Positions 1-8,300 of a stretch of 13,226 nucleotides of DNA are shown here, one piece after another. The stretch is from the NCBI GenBank assembly GCA_007117775.1, contig SKFX01000212.1:1-13226 (forward strand), read 5' to 3'. The translations under genes and the position numbers were made by a program. Each line of letters begins with the position of its first letter. Position 1 is the first letter of the stretch. The notes under the pieces were generated by a model that saw only the letters and a program-made list of their open reading frames with translations, had not been told where the DNA came from and ran no database searches. This DNA comes from Ilumatobacteraceae bacterium (GTDB taxonomy: Bacteria; Actinomycetota; Acidimicrobiia; Acidimicrobiales; Ilumatobacteraceae).

Positions 1-473
1 CCGCCGGCTCCGAGCATCAGCACCTTGGAGGCGAGCAGTTTGGTCTGGCCTTCGACACCGACCTCGGGTAACAGCAGATGACGCTTGTAGCGGTTGGTCT
101 GCTCGGCGCTCAGGCTGGCGGGCTGACGCCACGGACGGCCCTCGTCCTTCCAGCGTCCGAACCCGCCGTCCATCGACACCACGGACTGATAGCCGAGTTC
201 CTGGAGGGTGCGGGCCGCGAATGCCGAGCGGACCCCGCCGGCGCAGAACACCACCACCGGTGAGTTCTTATCGCTCAGACGGCCCTCCACCTGGGCTTCG
301 AGATGGCCACGGGGGATATGCACCGCATCGGCGATGGTGCCCTCGGCGTACTCATCGGGTTCGCGCACATCGAGCACCGCCCAGCCCTCATCGAGGTACT
401 GCGCCGCGGTCGAGGTGTCGACCTCGGTGATCTCGGACTTGGCAGCGGCGAGGAGGTCTCGGAAAGAAGCCAT
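1..473 (-). CDS. Rhodanese-MoeB/ThiF-type adenylyltransferase fusion, 5' part only
   Basis: The first 157 residues are visible; the gene runs off the left edge. Residues about 14-115 form a rhodanese domain: LDVREPDEY at 34-42, the active-site loop FCAGGVRSA with persulfide-carrying Cys77, and the closing MDGGFGRWKDEG at 101-112. Residues about 121-157 match the start of an E1-like MoeB/ThiF adenylyltransferase: RYKRHLLLPEVG, then LMLGAG, the beginning of the ATP-binding glycine motif. Such proteins adenylate the C-terminal Gly-Gly of a sulfur carrier (MoaD, ThiS or CysO type) and pass sulfur to it, serving molybdopterin, thiamin or cysteine synthesis. In the well-known MoeZ/MOCS3 proteins the rhodanese is C-terminal; here the order is reversed. 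The ATG at 473 is chosen because a TANNNT box lies six bases upstream and the rhodanese fold begins soon after. The sulfur-carrier partner is not in view, so the exact pathway is open. Confidence 0.9.
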   Translation of the reverse strand, partial: MASFRDLLAAAKSEITEVDTSTAAQYLDEGWAVLDVREPDEYAEGTIADAVHIPRGHLEAQVEGRLSDKNSPVVVFCAGGVRSAFAARTLQELGYQSVVSMDGGFGRWKDEGRPWRQPASLSAEQTNRYKRHLLLPEVGVEGQTKLLASKVLMLGAG

Positions 474-485
474 GGCTAAATCCTA
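474..485 (-). promoter_or_regulatory. Leaderless-type -10 box of the rhodanese-MoeB gene
   Basis: On the minus strand TAGGAT (complement of 480-485) is followed by six bases and then the ATG at 473. No Shine-Dalgarno fits between them. This TANNNT plus 6-7 bases plus ATG layout is typical of leaderless actinobacterial transcripts and recurs before the genes at 5368 and 8909. No clear -35 element is seen. Confidence 0.5.
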
Positions 486-548
486 CCAACCGAGTCAGGT
501 TTCACGACATCGGGCTGCCGATTCTTCGCTGCGGCCCCGAATCGCAGC

Positions 549-1310
549 TCAACGCATCGGCACCAACTGGGGCAGCACCGTCGAGATCGAGTCGCGCACC
601 ACCACATCGGCATGGTCATCGAGCGCGGTCGGCGACCCGTTGACGATGACCACCCGCGCCCCGTTGGCCCGCGCCGCCGGCACACACCCGGCGACCGGAT
701 ACACGCTCAGTGTGCTGCCGACTGCCAACAGCAGATCACATTGTTCACTGACGCGGATCGCACGGTCGATGACCTCGGGGATCAGCGCCTGACCGAAGCT
801 GATCGTGTCGCTCTTGAGCAGACCACCACAGACCAGGCACGGTGGATCATCCTCGCCCGAGCGGACCCGCTCGAGGGTGTCTGGCATCGGGCGCCGATCA
901 CCACAGGCCAGGCACCGCGTCCACCACACCGTGCCATGCACCTCGATGACCCGATCGGGATCGTTGCCGGCACGCTGATGCAGTCCATCGATGTTCTGGG
1001 TCACGAGCCCGTGGAGCACCCCGACGCGTTCGAACTCGACGATGGCGCGATGACCGGCATTGGGCTCGGCGGTGAAGGCCGGCATCTCGAGACGAGACTG
1101 CCAGGCAGCCCGTCGGACCTCAGGATCCGAGACGTAGTAGTGGATGTCGGACGCCTTCTCAGCGGCCGGATTGCGTGTCCAGACACCATTGGGTCCCCGG
1201 AAGTCCGGAATCCCCGAATCGGTGGAGATCCCCGCACCGGTCAACACCGTGATGCGCTCGGATGCGGCCACCAACTCGATCACCCGGTCGAGATCACCGC
1301 TCGTCGTCAT
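549..1310 (-). CDS. Sir2-family NAD-dependent protein deacylase (sirtuin)
   Basis: A 253-residue protein of normal bacterial sirtuin length. It removes acetyl or related acyl groups from protein lysines, consuming NAD and releasing nicotinamide and O-acyl-ADP-ribose in the cytoplasm. Visible motifs: GAGIST (25-30) and DFRG (36-39) of the NAD pocket, TQNID (104-108), catalytic His125 in VHG, a four-cysteine zinc module (Cys133, Cys136, Cys158, Cys161), and GSTLSVYPVAG (198-208) near the ribose site. The reading frame stays open upstream to 1562, but the ATG at 1310 puts the usual short lead before the first NAD motif, and the upstream extension looks non-sirtuin. The next gene downstream on the same strand is the rhodanese-MoeB gene, 75 bases away, which has its own promoter-like box. 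Acyl preference cannot be told from sequence alone. Confidence 0.93.
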   Translation of the reverse strand: MTTSGDLDRVIELVAASERITVLTGAGISTDSGIPDFRGPNGVWTRNPAAEKASDIHYYVSDPEVRRAAWQSRLEMPAFTAEPNAGHRAIVEFERVGVLHGLVTQNIDGLHQRAGNDPDRVIEVHGTVWWTRCLACGDRRPMPDTLERVRSGEDDPPCLVCGGLLKSDTISFGQALIPEVIDRAIRVSEQCDLLLAVGSTLSVYPVAGCVPAARANGARVVIVNGSPTALDDHADVVVRDSISTVLPQLVPMR

Positions 1311-1384
1311 AGATGCATGATGCACCGAGCCGCACCGGTTTCCGCAACACCGATATCGGGATCCACCGGATGCCATGACCATGA

Positions 1385-1423
1385 CCACCAACGCCATCAC
1401 CACCACGCCATCCACCAACGCCA
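1385..1423. repeat. Imperfect short tandem repeat between divergent genes
   Basis: CCACCAACGCCA occurs at 1385-1396 and again at 1412-1423, with a related CACCACGCCA between them. It sits in the 187-base gap between the divergent sirtuin and hypothetical genes. If the hypothetical protein starts at 1375 instead of 1498, this repeat codes for a Thr/Ala-rich tail. No function is evident. Confidence 0.4.
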
Positions 1424-1497
1424 CCGCGCGCGCCCACCCCAGTTGGACCGCAGACATCGCAGCGCCGGCCACAGACGAGCACCATGACAAGCACCGC

Positions 1498-1959
1498 ATG
1501 ATCATCGTGACACCATGGGTCGACCAGATCATCGACCGACGCGGATTCGATCCGCGCCACATCTATGTCGAGACCTATTGGCTGGGCGTGATCGGACCCA
1601 CTGCGACCTGGATCATGCGCCGCTTCGCCGAGTCCTTCGATCACTCCCCCGACGGGTTCACCATCGCCGTCGATGCACTCGCCGGCAGTATCGGGGTCAG
1701 TGCCGCCAAGGGTCCGTCGTCACCGTTCGACCGCGCCCTCGGACGCTGTCTGCGCTTCGGCCTCGCCCGGCCCAGTCCGACCGCGGGCCGCGCCGAGAGC
1801 GACGATCTGGTCCTCGAGGTCCGTCGACGACTACCGCAACTGCCGACGCGCAGTCTGCACCGACTCCCCGACCACCTCGCCCGCACCCATCAGGACTGGG
1901 TCGCAGAGCACCAACGCCGACGCTCGGAGCGTGGCGTCGTCAGTGCCGGTATGCGGTGA
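1498..1959 (+). CDS. Conserved hypothetical protein, 153 residues
   Basis: I do not recognise a named function. The sequence resembles small actinobacterial conserved hypotheticals with a segment like YVETYWLGVIGPTATW (here 23-38), followed by a helical, Arg-rich C-terminal half (about 105-145) containing RRRLPQLPTRSLHRLP. No signal peptide, clear membrane helix or catalytic motif is seen. The start is uncertain. The ATG at 1498 begins just before the conserved-looking part, but the frame is open back to an ATG at 1375, and those 41 extra codons (Thr/Ala-rich) also keep high third-position GC. Neither start has a convincing Shine-Dalgarno. The 3' end overlaps the end of the convergent aminopeptidase gene by 20 bases, which favours it being a real, compactly packed gene. 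Confidence 0.75.
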   Translation: MIIVTPWVDQIIDRRGFDPRHIYVETYWLGVIGPTATWIMRRFAESFDHSPDGFTIAVDALAGSIGVSAAKGPSSPFDRALGRCLRFGLARPSPTAGRAESDDLVLEVRRRLPQLPTRSLHRLPDHLARTHQDWVAEHQRRRSERGVVSAGMR

Positions 1960-3439
1960 CGAGGTCGATGAGGAGTCGGGTGCCGAACCCGGTGGCACCA
2001 CGGCTCATCCAGCGATCATCGGCATCGACCTTCATCGGCCCGGCGATATCGACATGCGCCCACGGCACCGAACCGACGAATGTCGACAGGAAGATCGCCG
2101 CGGTGATCGCCCCGGCGAAGGGACCGCCGATGTTCTTGAGATCGGCCACATTCGAGTCCAGCAATCGGCGATACCGATCGGCGGCGAGCGGCAGTTGCCA
2201 GACCGGCTCATCGGTCTGCGACGAGGATGCCACCAACCGATCGACGAGATCCTGGTCGGTTCCGAGGACCGCGGCGTAGTCACTGCCGAGCGCGGCCATC
2301 GCGGCGCCGGTCAGTGTGGCGATGTCGATGATGGCATCGGGCTCTTCCTCGGCTGCGAGGCTGAGGCCATCGGCGAGGATCAGGCGACCCTCGGCATCGG
2401 TGTTGAGCACCTCGACGGTGGTGCCATTGCGCATCGTCAAGACATCGCCGAGCTTCATGGCACTGCCAGATGGCATGTTGTCGGTGCAGACCAGATAACC
2501 CGTCACCCGGTTCGCGCAACGCAGTTCACCGAGTGCACTCATCGTCGAGAGCACCGCGGCGGCACCGGACATGTCCATCTTCATGACCTGATGGAACGCA
2601 TCGCTCGGCTTGAGACTCAATCCTCCCGAGTCGTACATGACGCCCTTGCCGACGAGCGCGAGATGCGCGGCGGTCTCGCCACGGCGACCACCGGGGGTAT
2701 AAGTCATCTTGACGAGTCGCGGCGGCTCCACGCTGGCCTTGTTGACCGCGATCATGCCGCCACATCCCATGGCGATCAGATCATCGCGATCGAACACCTC
2801 GACCTCGAGGCCGGTCTGGTGGCCGATCTCGACGGCCAAGTCCGCCAGATCACGGGCATTGAGATGCGCTGGCGGGGTATTGGCCAGATCGCGCGCCAAC
2901 CGAGCGGCACGCGCCGCCGCCGCACCGCGGCGCGCCCCGGTCTCAGCACCGCGATCTCGCGAGGCTGACACCATGAGGTGGAGCGAGGAGAGAGGGCTCG
3001 CCGAGGAGCGGTCGTTCTTCAGACCGACATATCGGTATGCCGCCAGGCCAACCCCCTCCACCACTGCAGCTGATGCCGCGCCGGCACCCACCGACGCCTG
3101 ATCGGCGAGGTCGGTGGACAGATGGGTCACCTTGGGAACGGCGCGCGCCAGGGCCGCAGCGGCATTGCGCAACGCGGTGGCGTCGGGACGCTCACCGACA
3201 CCGACGGCGACCACCGTCGGCCCCGACGCCTGGGGAACCACCACACTTTGGCCCACCGCCCCGGAGAAACCGAGCCGTTTCAGCGCGGCGCGATTGATGC
3301 CGAGCGCCCGCGGCACCGCACCGCTCGGACCGATGCCGTAGCCGATCGCGCTCGATGCCGCCGCGGTGTTCGCAGCAGCACGGCCGACGCTGATCTCGAT
3401 ATCGAACGGGGTCAACAGATCGCGGTAGGTGACGCTCAT
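1940..3439 (-). CDS. pepA: Leucyl aminopeptidase, M17 family (PepA type)
   Basis: A 499-residue protein of normal M17 length that trims N-terminal residues from peptides with two bound metal ions, usually as a cytoplasmic hexamer. The N-terminal half (about 1-165) is the variable macrodomain-like part; the catalytic half starts near 175. Visible catalytic features: Lys265 in VGKG, Asp270 in YDSGG, Lys277 in SLKPS, Asp289 in KMDMSGAAAV, and the signature NTDAEGRL (346-353) with Asp348, Glu350 and Arg352, so all expected metal and active-site residues are present. The start is chosen at ATG 3439. A GTG at 3475 is in frame and would add 12 residues, but its only GGAG abuts the codon and it lies right behind a stem-loop. 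It follows the potassium channel gene in the same direction and overlaps the hypothetical gene tail to tail by 20 bases. Confidence 0.94.
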   Translation of the reverse strand: MSVTYRDLLTPFDIEISVGRAAANTAAASSAIGYGIGPSGAVPRALGINRAALKRLGFSGAVGQSVVVPQASGPTVVAVGVGERPDATALRNAAAALARAVPKVTHLSTDLADQASVGAGAASAAVVEGVGLAAYRYVGLKNDRSSASPLSSLHLMVSASRDRGAETGARRGAAAARAARLARDLANTPPAHLNARDLADLAVEIGHQTGLEVEVFDRDDLIAMGCGGMIAVNKASVEPPRLVKMTYTPGGRRGETAAHLALVGKGVMYDSGGLSLKPSDAFHQVMKMDMSGAAAVLSTMSALGELRCANRVTGYLVCTDNMPSGSAMKLGDVLTMRNGTTVEVLNTDAEGRLILADGLSLAAEEEPDAIIDIATLTGAAMAALGSDYAAVLGTDQDLVDRLVASSSQTDEPVWQLPLAADRYRRLLDSNVADLKNIGGPFAGAITAAIFLSTFVGSVPWAHVDIAGPMKVDADDRWMSRGATGFGTRLLIDLVTAYRH

Positions 3440-3477
3440 CTGTTCAGTCTGGCCGATGCACTCAGGTTCTGACACCT

Positions 3478-3501
3478 CCGGCGCACCGACAGTGCGCTCG
3501 G
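3478..3501 (-). terminator. Stem-loop between channel and aminopeptidase genes
   Basis: GCGCAC (3481-3486) and GTGCGC (3492-3497) form a perfect 6-bp stem around a 5-base loop. CCG (3478-3480) and CGG (3499-3501) extend it to 9 pairs with one bulged base. It lies just behind the channel stop codon. There is no T-run on the exit side, so it may be a weak terminator, a processing site or an attenuating hairpin before the aminopeptidase gene. Confidence 0.4.
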
Positions 3502-3504
3502 GAT

Positions 3505-5310
3505 TCAGCGGACCCGGCGGCGGGCGTGGGGGAACTCGGCACAGAACCGCTCTTCGGCCTCGGTGGTGCCCACCAGCACCAGTTCAGCATCGGCGGGCAA
3601 TGGCATCGAGGCGTCAGGGTTGCCCTGGATCCGGCCGTGGTGCTCGACGGCGACCACATTGCACTGGGTGCGGCGATGCAGATGGATTTCAGCCAGTGAC
3701 TTGCCGGCGAGCTCTCGCGGGACCGGGGTGCGGAACACGTTGAGGCCCTGGGCCACCAGCAGAGTCTCCTCGGCGCGCAGTTCGTTCCAGATCGCCGCTG
3801 AGCAGGTCCCCGAGTACGACAGCACCGCATCGGCTCCGGCGCGATACAGCGTCGACACATTGCGGTCGAGGCGCGAACGCGCCACGATGCGCGTTTCGGG
3901 ACACAGGCCACGGCAGTACCGGGTGAGATAGACGTTGACGTCATCGTCATGGGTGGTGATCAGGATCGAGTCGGAGCGATCGATACCGGCCGCGGTGAGC
4001 ACCGAACGGTCCGCGGCATCACCGATCACATAGTGACCGCTCGGCCGCTCGCGCTCGGCGAGCTGTTCCACGATCGTGTACGACATCCCCTCAGCCTCGA
4101 GTCGGCGGCCCACCGCCCGGCCGACGCGACCGCCGCCGATGATCACGATGTGCTGGGCATCGGGCCGAGCGACGGAGAACTCATGGTCATAGGCCTTGAG
4201 CTGTTGGGGGGTGGCGGCCAACAGCAGGACCGAGCGATCATCCAACAAGGTGTCGCCGGTGGCGACTTGGAACGCGCCTCGGTTCCACACCCCGATGATG
4301 CCGACGCCGAGACGTGCCCGCAGCTGCAGGTCGAGCAGGGAATGGCCCACCAGCGCCGTACCGGCCGCACAGGCCTCGGCGATCTGCAATCCGGCGAACT
4401 CACCGATCACATGGCTGCGGCCATCGCGCCCGAGCGTTCGCGCTGCCATCGCCTCACCGAGGATCTCACCGAGGCGCAACACCCGGTCCGCTCCGGCGAT
4501 CTCCAAGATGTCGATCGACTGCTCAGAGTTCGCAGTGGCGACGATCTTGACCTCCGGAGCGATCTCGCTCACGGTGAAGGCGATATTGGTATTGGCACGA
4601 TCATTGCGCGATGCCACCACCATCGCCGCGGACTCGGCGCGGGCATTGCGATAGGTCTGCGGATCATCGAGATCGCCGTAGATCACGCTGTAGCCCTCAT
4701 CGTGCAGGCGGGTGACCTCGTCGAGTTCGTCGACCACCAGGACATAGGGCACCTCGGCCTGTTCGGCCCGGTCGATCAACGAGGCCTCCACCGAACCCAT
4801 CTCGGTGATGATCAGGTGATCGTGCATCGCGCCGTGTACCGAAGATGGTGCACGGCGCAGTTCACGCTGGGCCATCCACGGCATGAACACGAACTGGATG
4901 AACACGAACGGCAGCATCACCAACAAGAAGATCGACCCCGACAGCAACACCAGCACCGAGAACGCCTGGCCGAGCGAGGTCTCAAAGGTGATATCGCCGT
5001 ACCCGAGAGTGGTCATCGTCGTCAGCGTCCAATACACCGAGGAGAACCAACTGAAGGAACGTCCCTCATAGGCCATGACCTGGTGGAAGCCGACGCTGAA
5101 CACCGTCACCATCGACGCGAAGACCACGAGCAGCACCCCGAGTGTGCGGTACTGGCGGCGCCGACCGGCACGATACGCACGGCCGCGGGCACGGGCCTGT
5201 TGATGCAGCACCGATTCACCCCGGTCGCCGCCGGGTACCGAGCGTCGCGCCGGTTCATCGCGCATGCGCTGGCCGAGTTGGCCCACCGCAGAGCCGAGGG
5301 ATTTCAACAT
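3505..5310 (-). CDS. Two-transmembrane potassium channel with two RCK (TrkA-N/TrkA-C) regions
   Basis: A 601-residue membrane protein. Residues 1-54 are a basic, Arg-rich cytoplasmic tail. A first membrane helix lies at about 56-77. The pore helix and selectivity filter TLGYGD are at 101-106, and a second helix spans about 116-143. This is a minimal K+ channel subunit that would assemble as a tetramer. Two cytoplasmic RCK regions follow. In the first (about 164-370) the usual dinucleotide glycine motif is degenerate (IITEMGSVEASL). In the second (about 387-590) it is intact (IIGGGRVGRAVG, 390-401) and is followed by a TrkA-C part. RCK domains gate such channels through nucleotides, Ca2+ or other ligands. 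The ATG at 5310 gives a sensible N-terminus; the open frame continues upstream only into the divergent metH gene. The aminopeptidase gene lies 65 bases downstream and may be co-transcribed. Confidence 0.93.
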   Translation of the reverse strand: MLKSLGSAVGQLGQRMRDEPARRSVPGGDRGESVLHQQARARGRAYRAGRRRQYRTLGVLLVVFASMVTVFSVGFHQVMAYEGRSFSWFSSVYWTLTTMTTLGYGDITFETSLGQAFSVLVLLSGSIFLLVMLPFVFIQFVFMPWMAQRELRRAPSSVHGAMHDHLIITEMGSVEASLIDRAEQAEVPYVLVVDELDEVTRLHDEGYSVIYGDLDDPQTYRNARAESAAMVVASRNDRANTNIAFTVSEIAPEVKIVATANSEQSIDILEIAGADRVLRLGEILGEAMAARTLGRDGRSHVIGEFAGLQIAEACAAGTALVGHSLLDLQLRARLGVGIIGVWNRGAFQVATGDTLLDDRSVLLLAATPQQLKAYDHEFSVARPDAQHIVIIGGGRVGRAVGRRLEAEGMSYTIVEQLAERERPSGHYVIGDAADRSVLTAAGIDRSDSILITTHDDDVNVYLTRYCRGLCPETRIVARSRLDRNVSTLYRAGADAVLSYSGTCSAAIWNELRAEETLLVAQGLNVFRTPVPRELAGKSLAEIHLHRRTQCNVVAVEHHGRIQGNPDASMPLPADAELVLVGTTEAEERFCAEFPHARRRVR

Positions 5311-5354
5311 CGCCCACGATGATGCCACAGCACGACGCAAAAGCGACGCGACGG

Positions 5355-5367
5355 TAGCCTGTCGACC
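5355..5367 (+). promoter_or_regulatory. Leaderless-type -10 box of metH
   Basis: TAGCCT (5355-5360) is followed by seven bases and the metH ATG, so transcription would begin at or next to the start codon. There is no Shine-Dalgarno. The whole divergent gap to the channel gene is only 57 bases, which leaves no room for a cobalamin riboswitch. No good -35 is seen. Confidence 0.5.
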
Positions 5368-8300
5368 ATGGCGCGCCCCTCCTATCTCGACGCGATCAAC
5401 GAACGCATCATCGTGTTCGACGGCGCCTTCGGAACCTATGTGCAGGACCTGGACCTCACCGCCGATGACTTCGGTGGTCCGGACCTCGAGGGCTGCAACG
5501 AGTTCTTGTGCATCACCCGGCCCGATGTGATCGCCGGGATGCATGCGGCATTCCTCGATGTGGGCGTCGATGCGGTCGAGACCGCCAGCTTCGGCAGTTT
5601 CTCGACGGTGTTGAACGAATACGACCTGCAGGACCGGGCCTATGAGATCAGCGAGGCATCGGCGCGGATCGCCCGCGATGTCGTGGACTCCTATATCTCC
5701 GGCGATGGTGTGGCACGTTTCGTCGCCGGCTCGATGGGGCCTGGCACCAAACTGCCGAGCCTCGGCCATATCGGGTTCGCGGAGCTGCGCGACTCCTATG
5801 GAGAACAGGCCCGCGGCCTGTTGGCCGGTGGGGTGGACCTGTTCCTGATCGAAACCTGTATGGACCTGTTGCAGGTGAAGGCTGCGATGCAGGGATGCCG
5901 CGCCGCGATGCGCACCGAGGGTCGCGAAGTCCCGATCCAGATCCAGGTCACCATCGAGACCACCGGACGCATGCTGGTCGGATCAGAGATCGGTGCTGCG
6001 GTGGCCGCCATCGGCGCCATGCGACCCGATGTGCTCGGCATCAACTGCGCCACCGGGCCCGCTGAGATGCAGGAGCATCTGCGCTATCTCTCCCAGTACT
6101 CACCGATGCCGATCAGTGTGCTGCCCAATGCCGGCCTGCCCAGTGTCGTCGACGGCCGCACCGTCTATGACCTGACACCAGCGGACCTGGCCGAGTTCCA
6201 CCGCCACCATGTGGTCGATCTCGGGATCGGCATCGTCGGCGGATGCTGCGGCACCACGCCCGAACATCTGCGCCATGTGGTCGAGGCGGTCCGCGATCTC
6301 GATCCGCCTCGGCGCACCCCGGTCATCGAGCCGAGCGTGTCGAGCATCTACAGCCCGGTCACCATCGCCCAGCAGAACAGTTTCCTGATCATCGGCGAGC
6401 GGACCAACGCCAACGGCTCCAAGGCGTTCCGCGACGCGATGCTGGCCGGCGATGTCGAGACCTGCACCAAGATGGCCACCGAACAGATCAAAGAGGGCGC
6501 CCATGTGCTCGATCTGTGCGTGGACTATGTCGGACGTGACGGCACCGAGGACATGGATCTGCTCGCCAGCCGGTTCGCCACCCAGGCCAGCGTCCCGTTG
6601 GTGATCGACTCCACCGAACCCGAGGTCATGGAGGCCGCATTGCGCCATATCGGCGGGCGTGCCGTGTTGAACTCGGCCAATCTCGAAGACGGTGAACTGC
6701 CCGACAGCCGTCTGGATCGCGTCATGACCCTGGCGCGCGACTACGGCTGTGCGGTGATCTGTCTGCTGATCGACGAACGCGGCCAGGCGCGCGATGTCGA
6801 ATGGAAGATGGAGATCGCGCATCGCCTCCACGACATCGCCACCGAACGCTATGGACTCCAATCGAGCGATCTGATCTTCGATGCCCTGACGTTCCCGTTG
6901 TCCACCGGTGATGACGATCTGCGGCGCGATGCGATCGCGACCATCGAGGCGATCCGCCGCATCAAGGCCGAACTCCCCGGCGTCTACACCACCTTGGGTG
7001 TCAGCAATGTCAGCTTCGGGTTGTCGCCTGCGGCGCGCCATGCCCTCAACAGCGTGTTCCTGCACGAATGTGTCGGCGCCGGCCTCGATTCGGCGATCGT
7101 GCACGCCGGCAAGATCGTGCCGCTCAACAAGATCCCCGATGAACAGCGTCAGGTCTGCCTCGATCTGATCTATGACCGCCGGCGCGACGACTATGACCCG
7201 CTGACCGCCCTGCTCGAGGTGTTCGCCGATGTCAAGACGATCAAATCGATCAAACCCGATCGCAGTGGCCTGCCGGTCTCAGAGCGTCTGCATCACCGCA
7301 TCATCGACGGTGACCGCGAGGGTCTCAGCGATGACCTCGACGCAGCCCTCGCCGAGGGCCTCTCTGGACTCGCGATCATCAACGAGGTGCTGCTCGGCGG
7401 AATGAAGGTGGTCGGTGAACTGTTCGGCGCAGGCGAGATGCAGTTGCCCTTCGTCCTGCAGTCCGCCGAGACGATGAAACAGGCCGTTGCGTACCTCGAG
7501 CCATATCTGGACCGCGTCGACGGCGAGACGTCCAAGGGGCGACTGGTGCTGGCGACGGTCAAAGGTGATGTCCATGACATCGGCAAGAACCTCGTCGACA
7601 TCATCTGCACCAACAACGGCTATGAGGTCCACAACCTCGGGATCAAGATCTCGATCGCCGAGATGATCGCCAAGGTCAAAGAGGTCGATGCCGATGCACT
7701 CGGCATGAGCGGTCTGTTGGTGAAGTCGACGCTGATCATGCGCGACAACCTCCAAGAGCTCAACGATCTCGGATTGAGCGAGCTGCCGGTGCTCCTCGGC
7801 GGTGCGGCGCTGACGCGCCGCTATGTGGAACGCGATCTGCGCGAGGTCTACGACGGTCGCGTCTTCTACGGCAAGGACGCCTTCGAGGGCCTCGCGACAC
7901 TGGATCGCATCATGGACATGAAGCGATCCGGGGACTGGGACCCCGATTTCGGCCGGGTGCCGACCGGTCGTGAACTGCCCGAACGCAGCGGCACCGAGAC
8001 CGAGGTGGTCGACCTACCGACGAGATCACCCGATGTCGTCGGTGACCACCCGATCTTCGAGCCGCCTTTCATCGGATCACGGGTGGTCAAAGGACTGTCG
8101 ATCGATGAGATCGCCACCTACATCAACGAGACCGCCCTGTTCCGCAACCAGTGGCAGTTCCGGCCCGAGAAGTCCGCCGATGCCGTCGAGACCGATGAGG
8201 AGTTCAAAGAGCGGATCCGACCGATCCTTCGCGAACAACTCGCAGCAGCCAAGGCAGCGGGCATCTTGGTCCCCCAGGTCGTCTACGGCTACTACCCCGC

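Noticed and set aside
612..1487. Long plus-strand frame opposite the sirtuin
   Set aside because: It is a His/Arg/Asp-rich antisense frame of a well-supported gene with no domain of its own.
1311..1562. N-terminal extension of the sirtuin with a hydrophobic Val/Met-rich stretch on the minus strand
   Set aside because: The stretch is the complement of a Thr/Ala repeat region, sirtuins do not need it, and ATG 1310 gives the normal N-terminus.
5311..5769. Upstream extension of the potassium channel protein by 153 residues
   Set aside because: It is the complement of the metH N-terminus and shows no channel-related feature.
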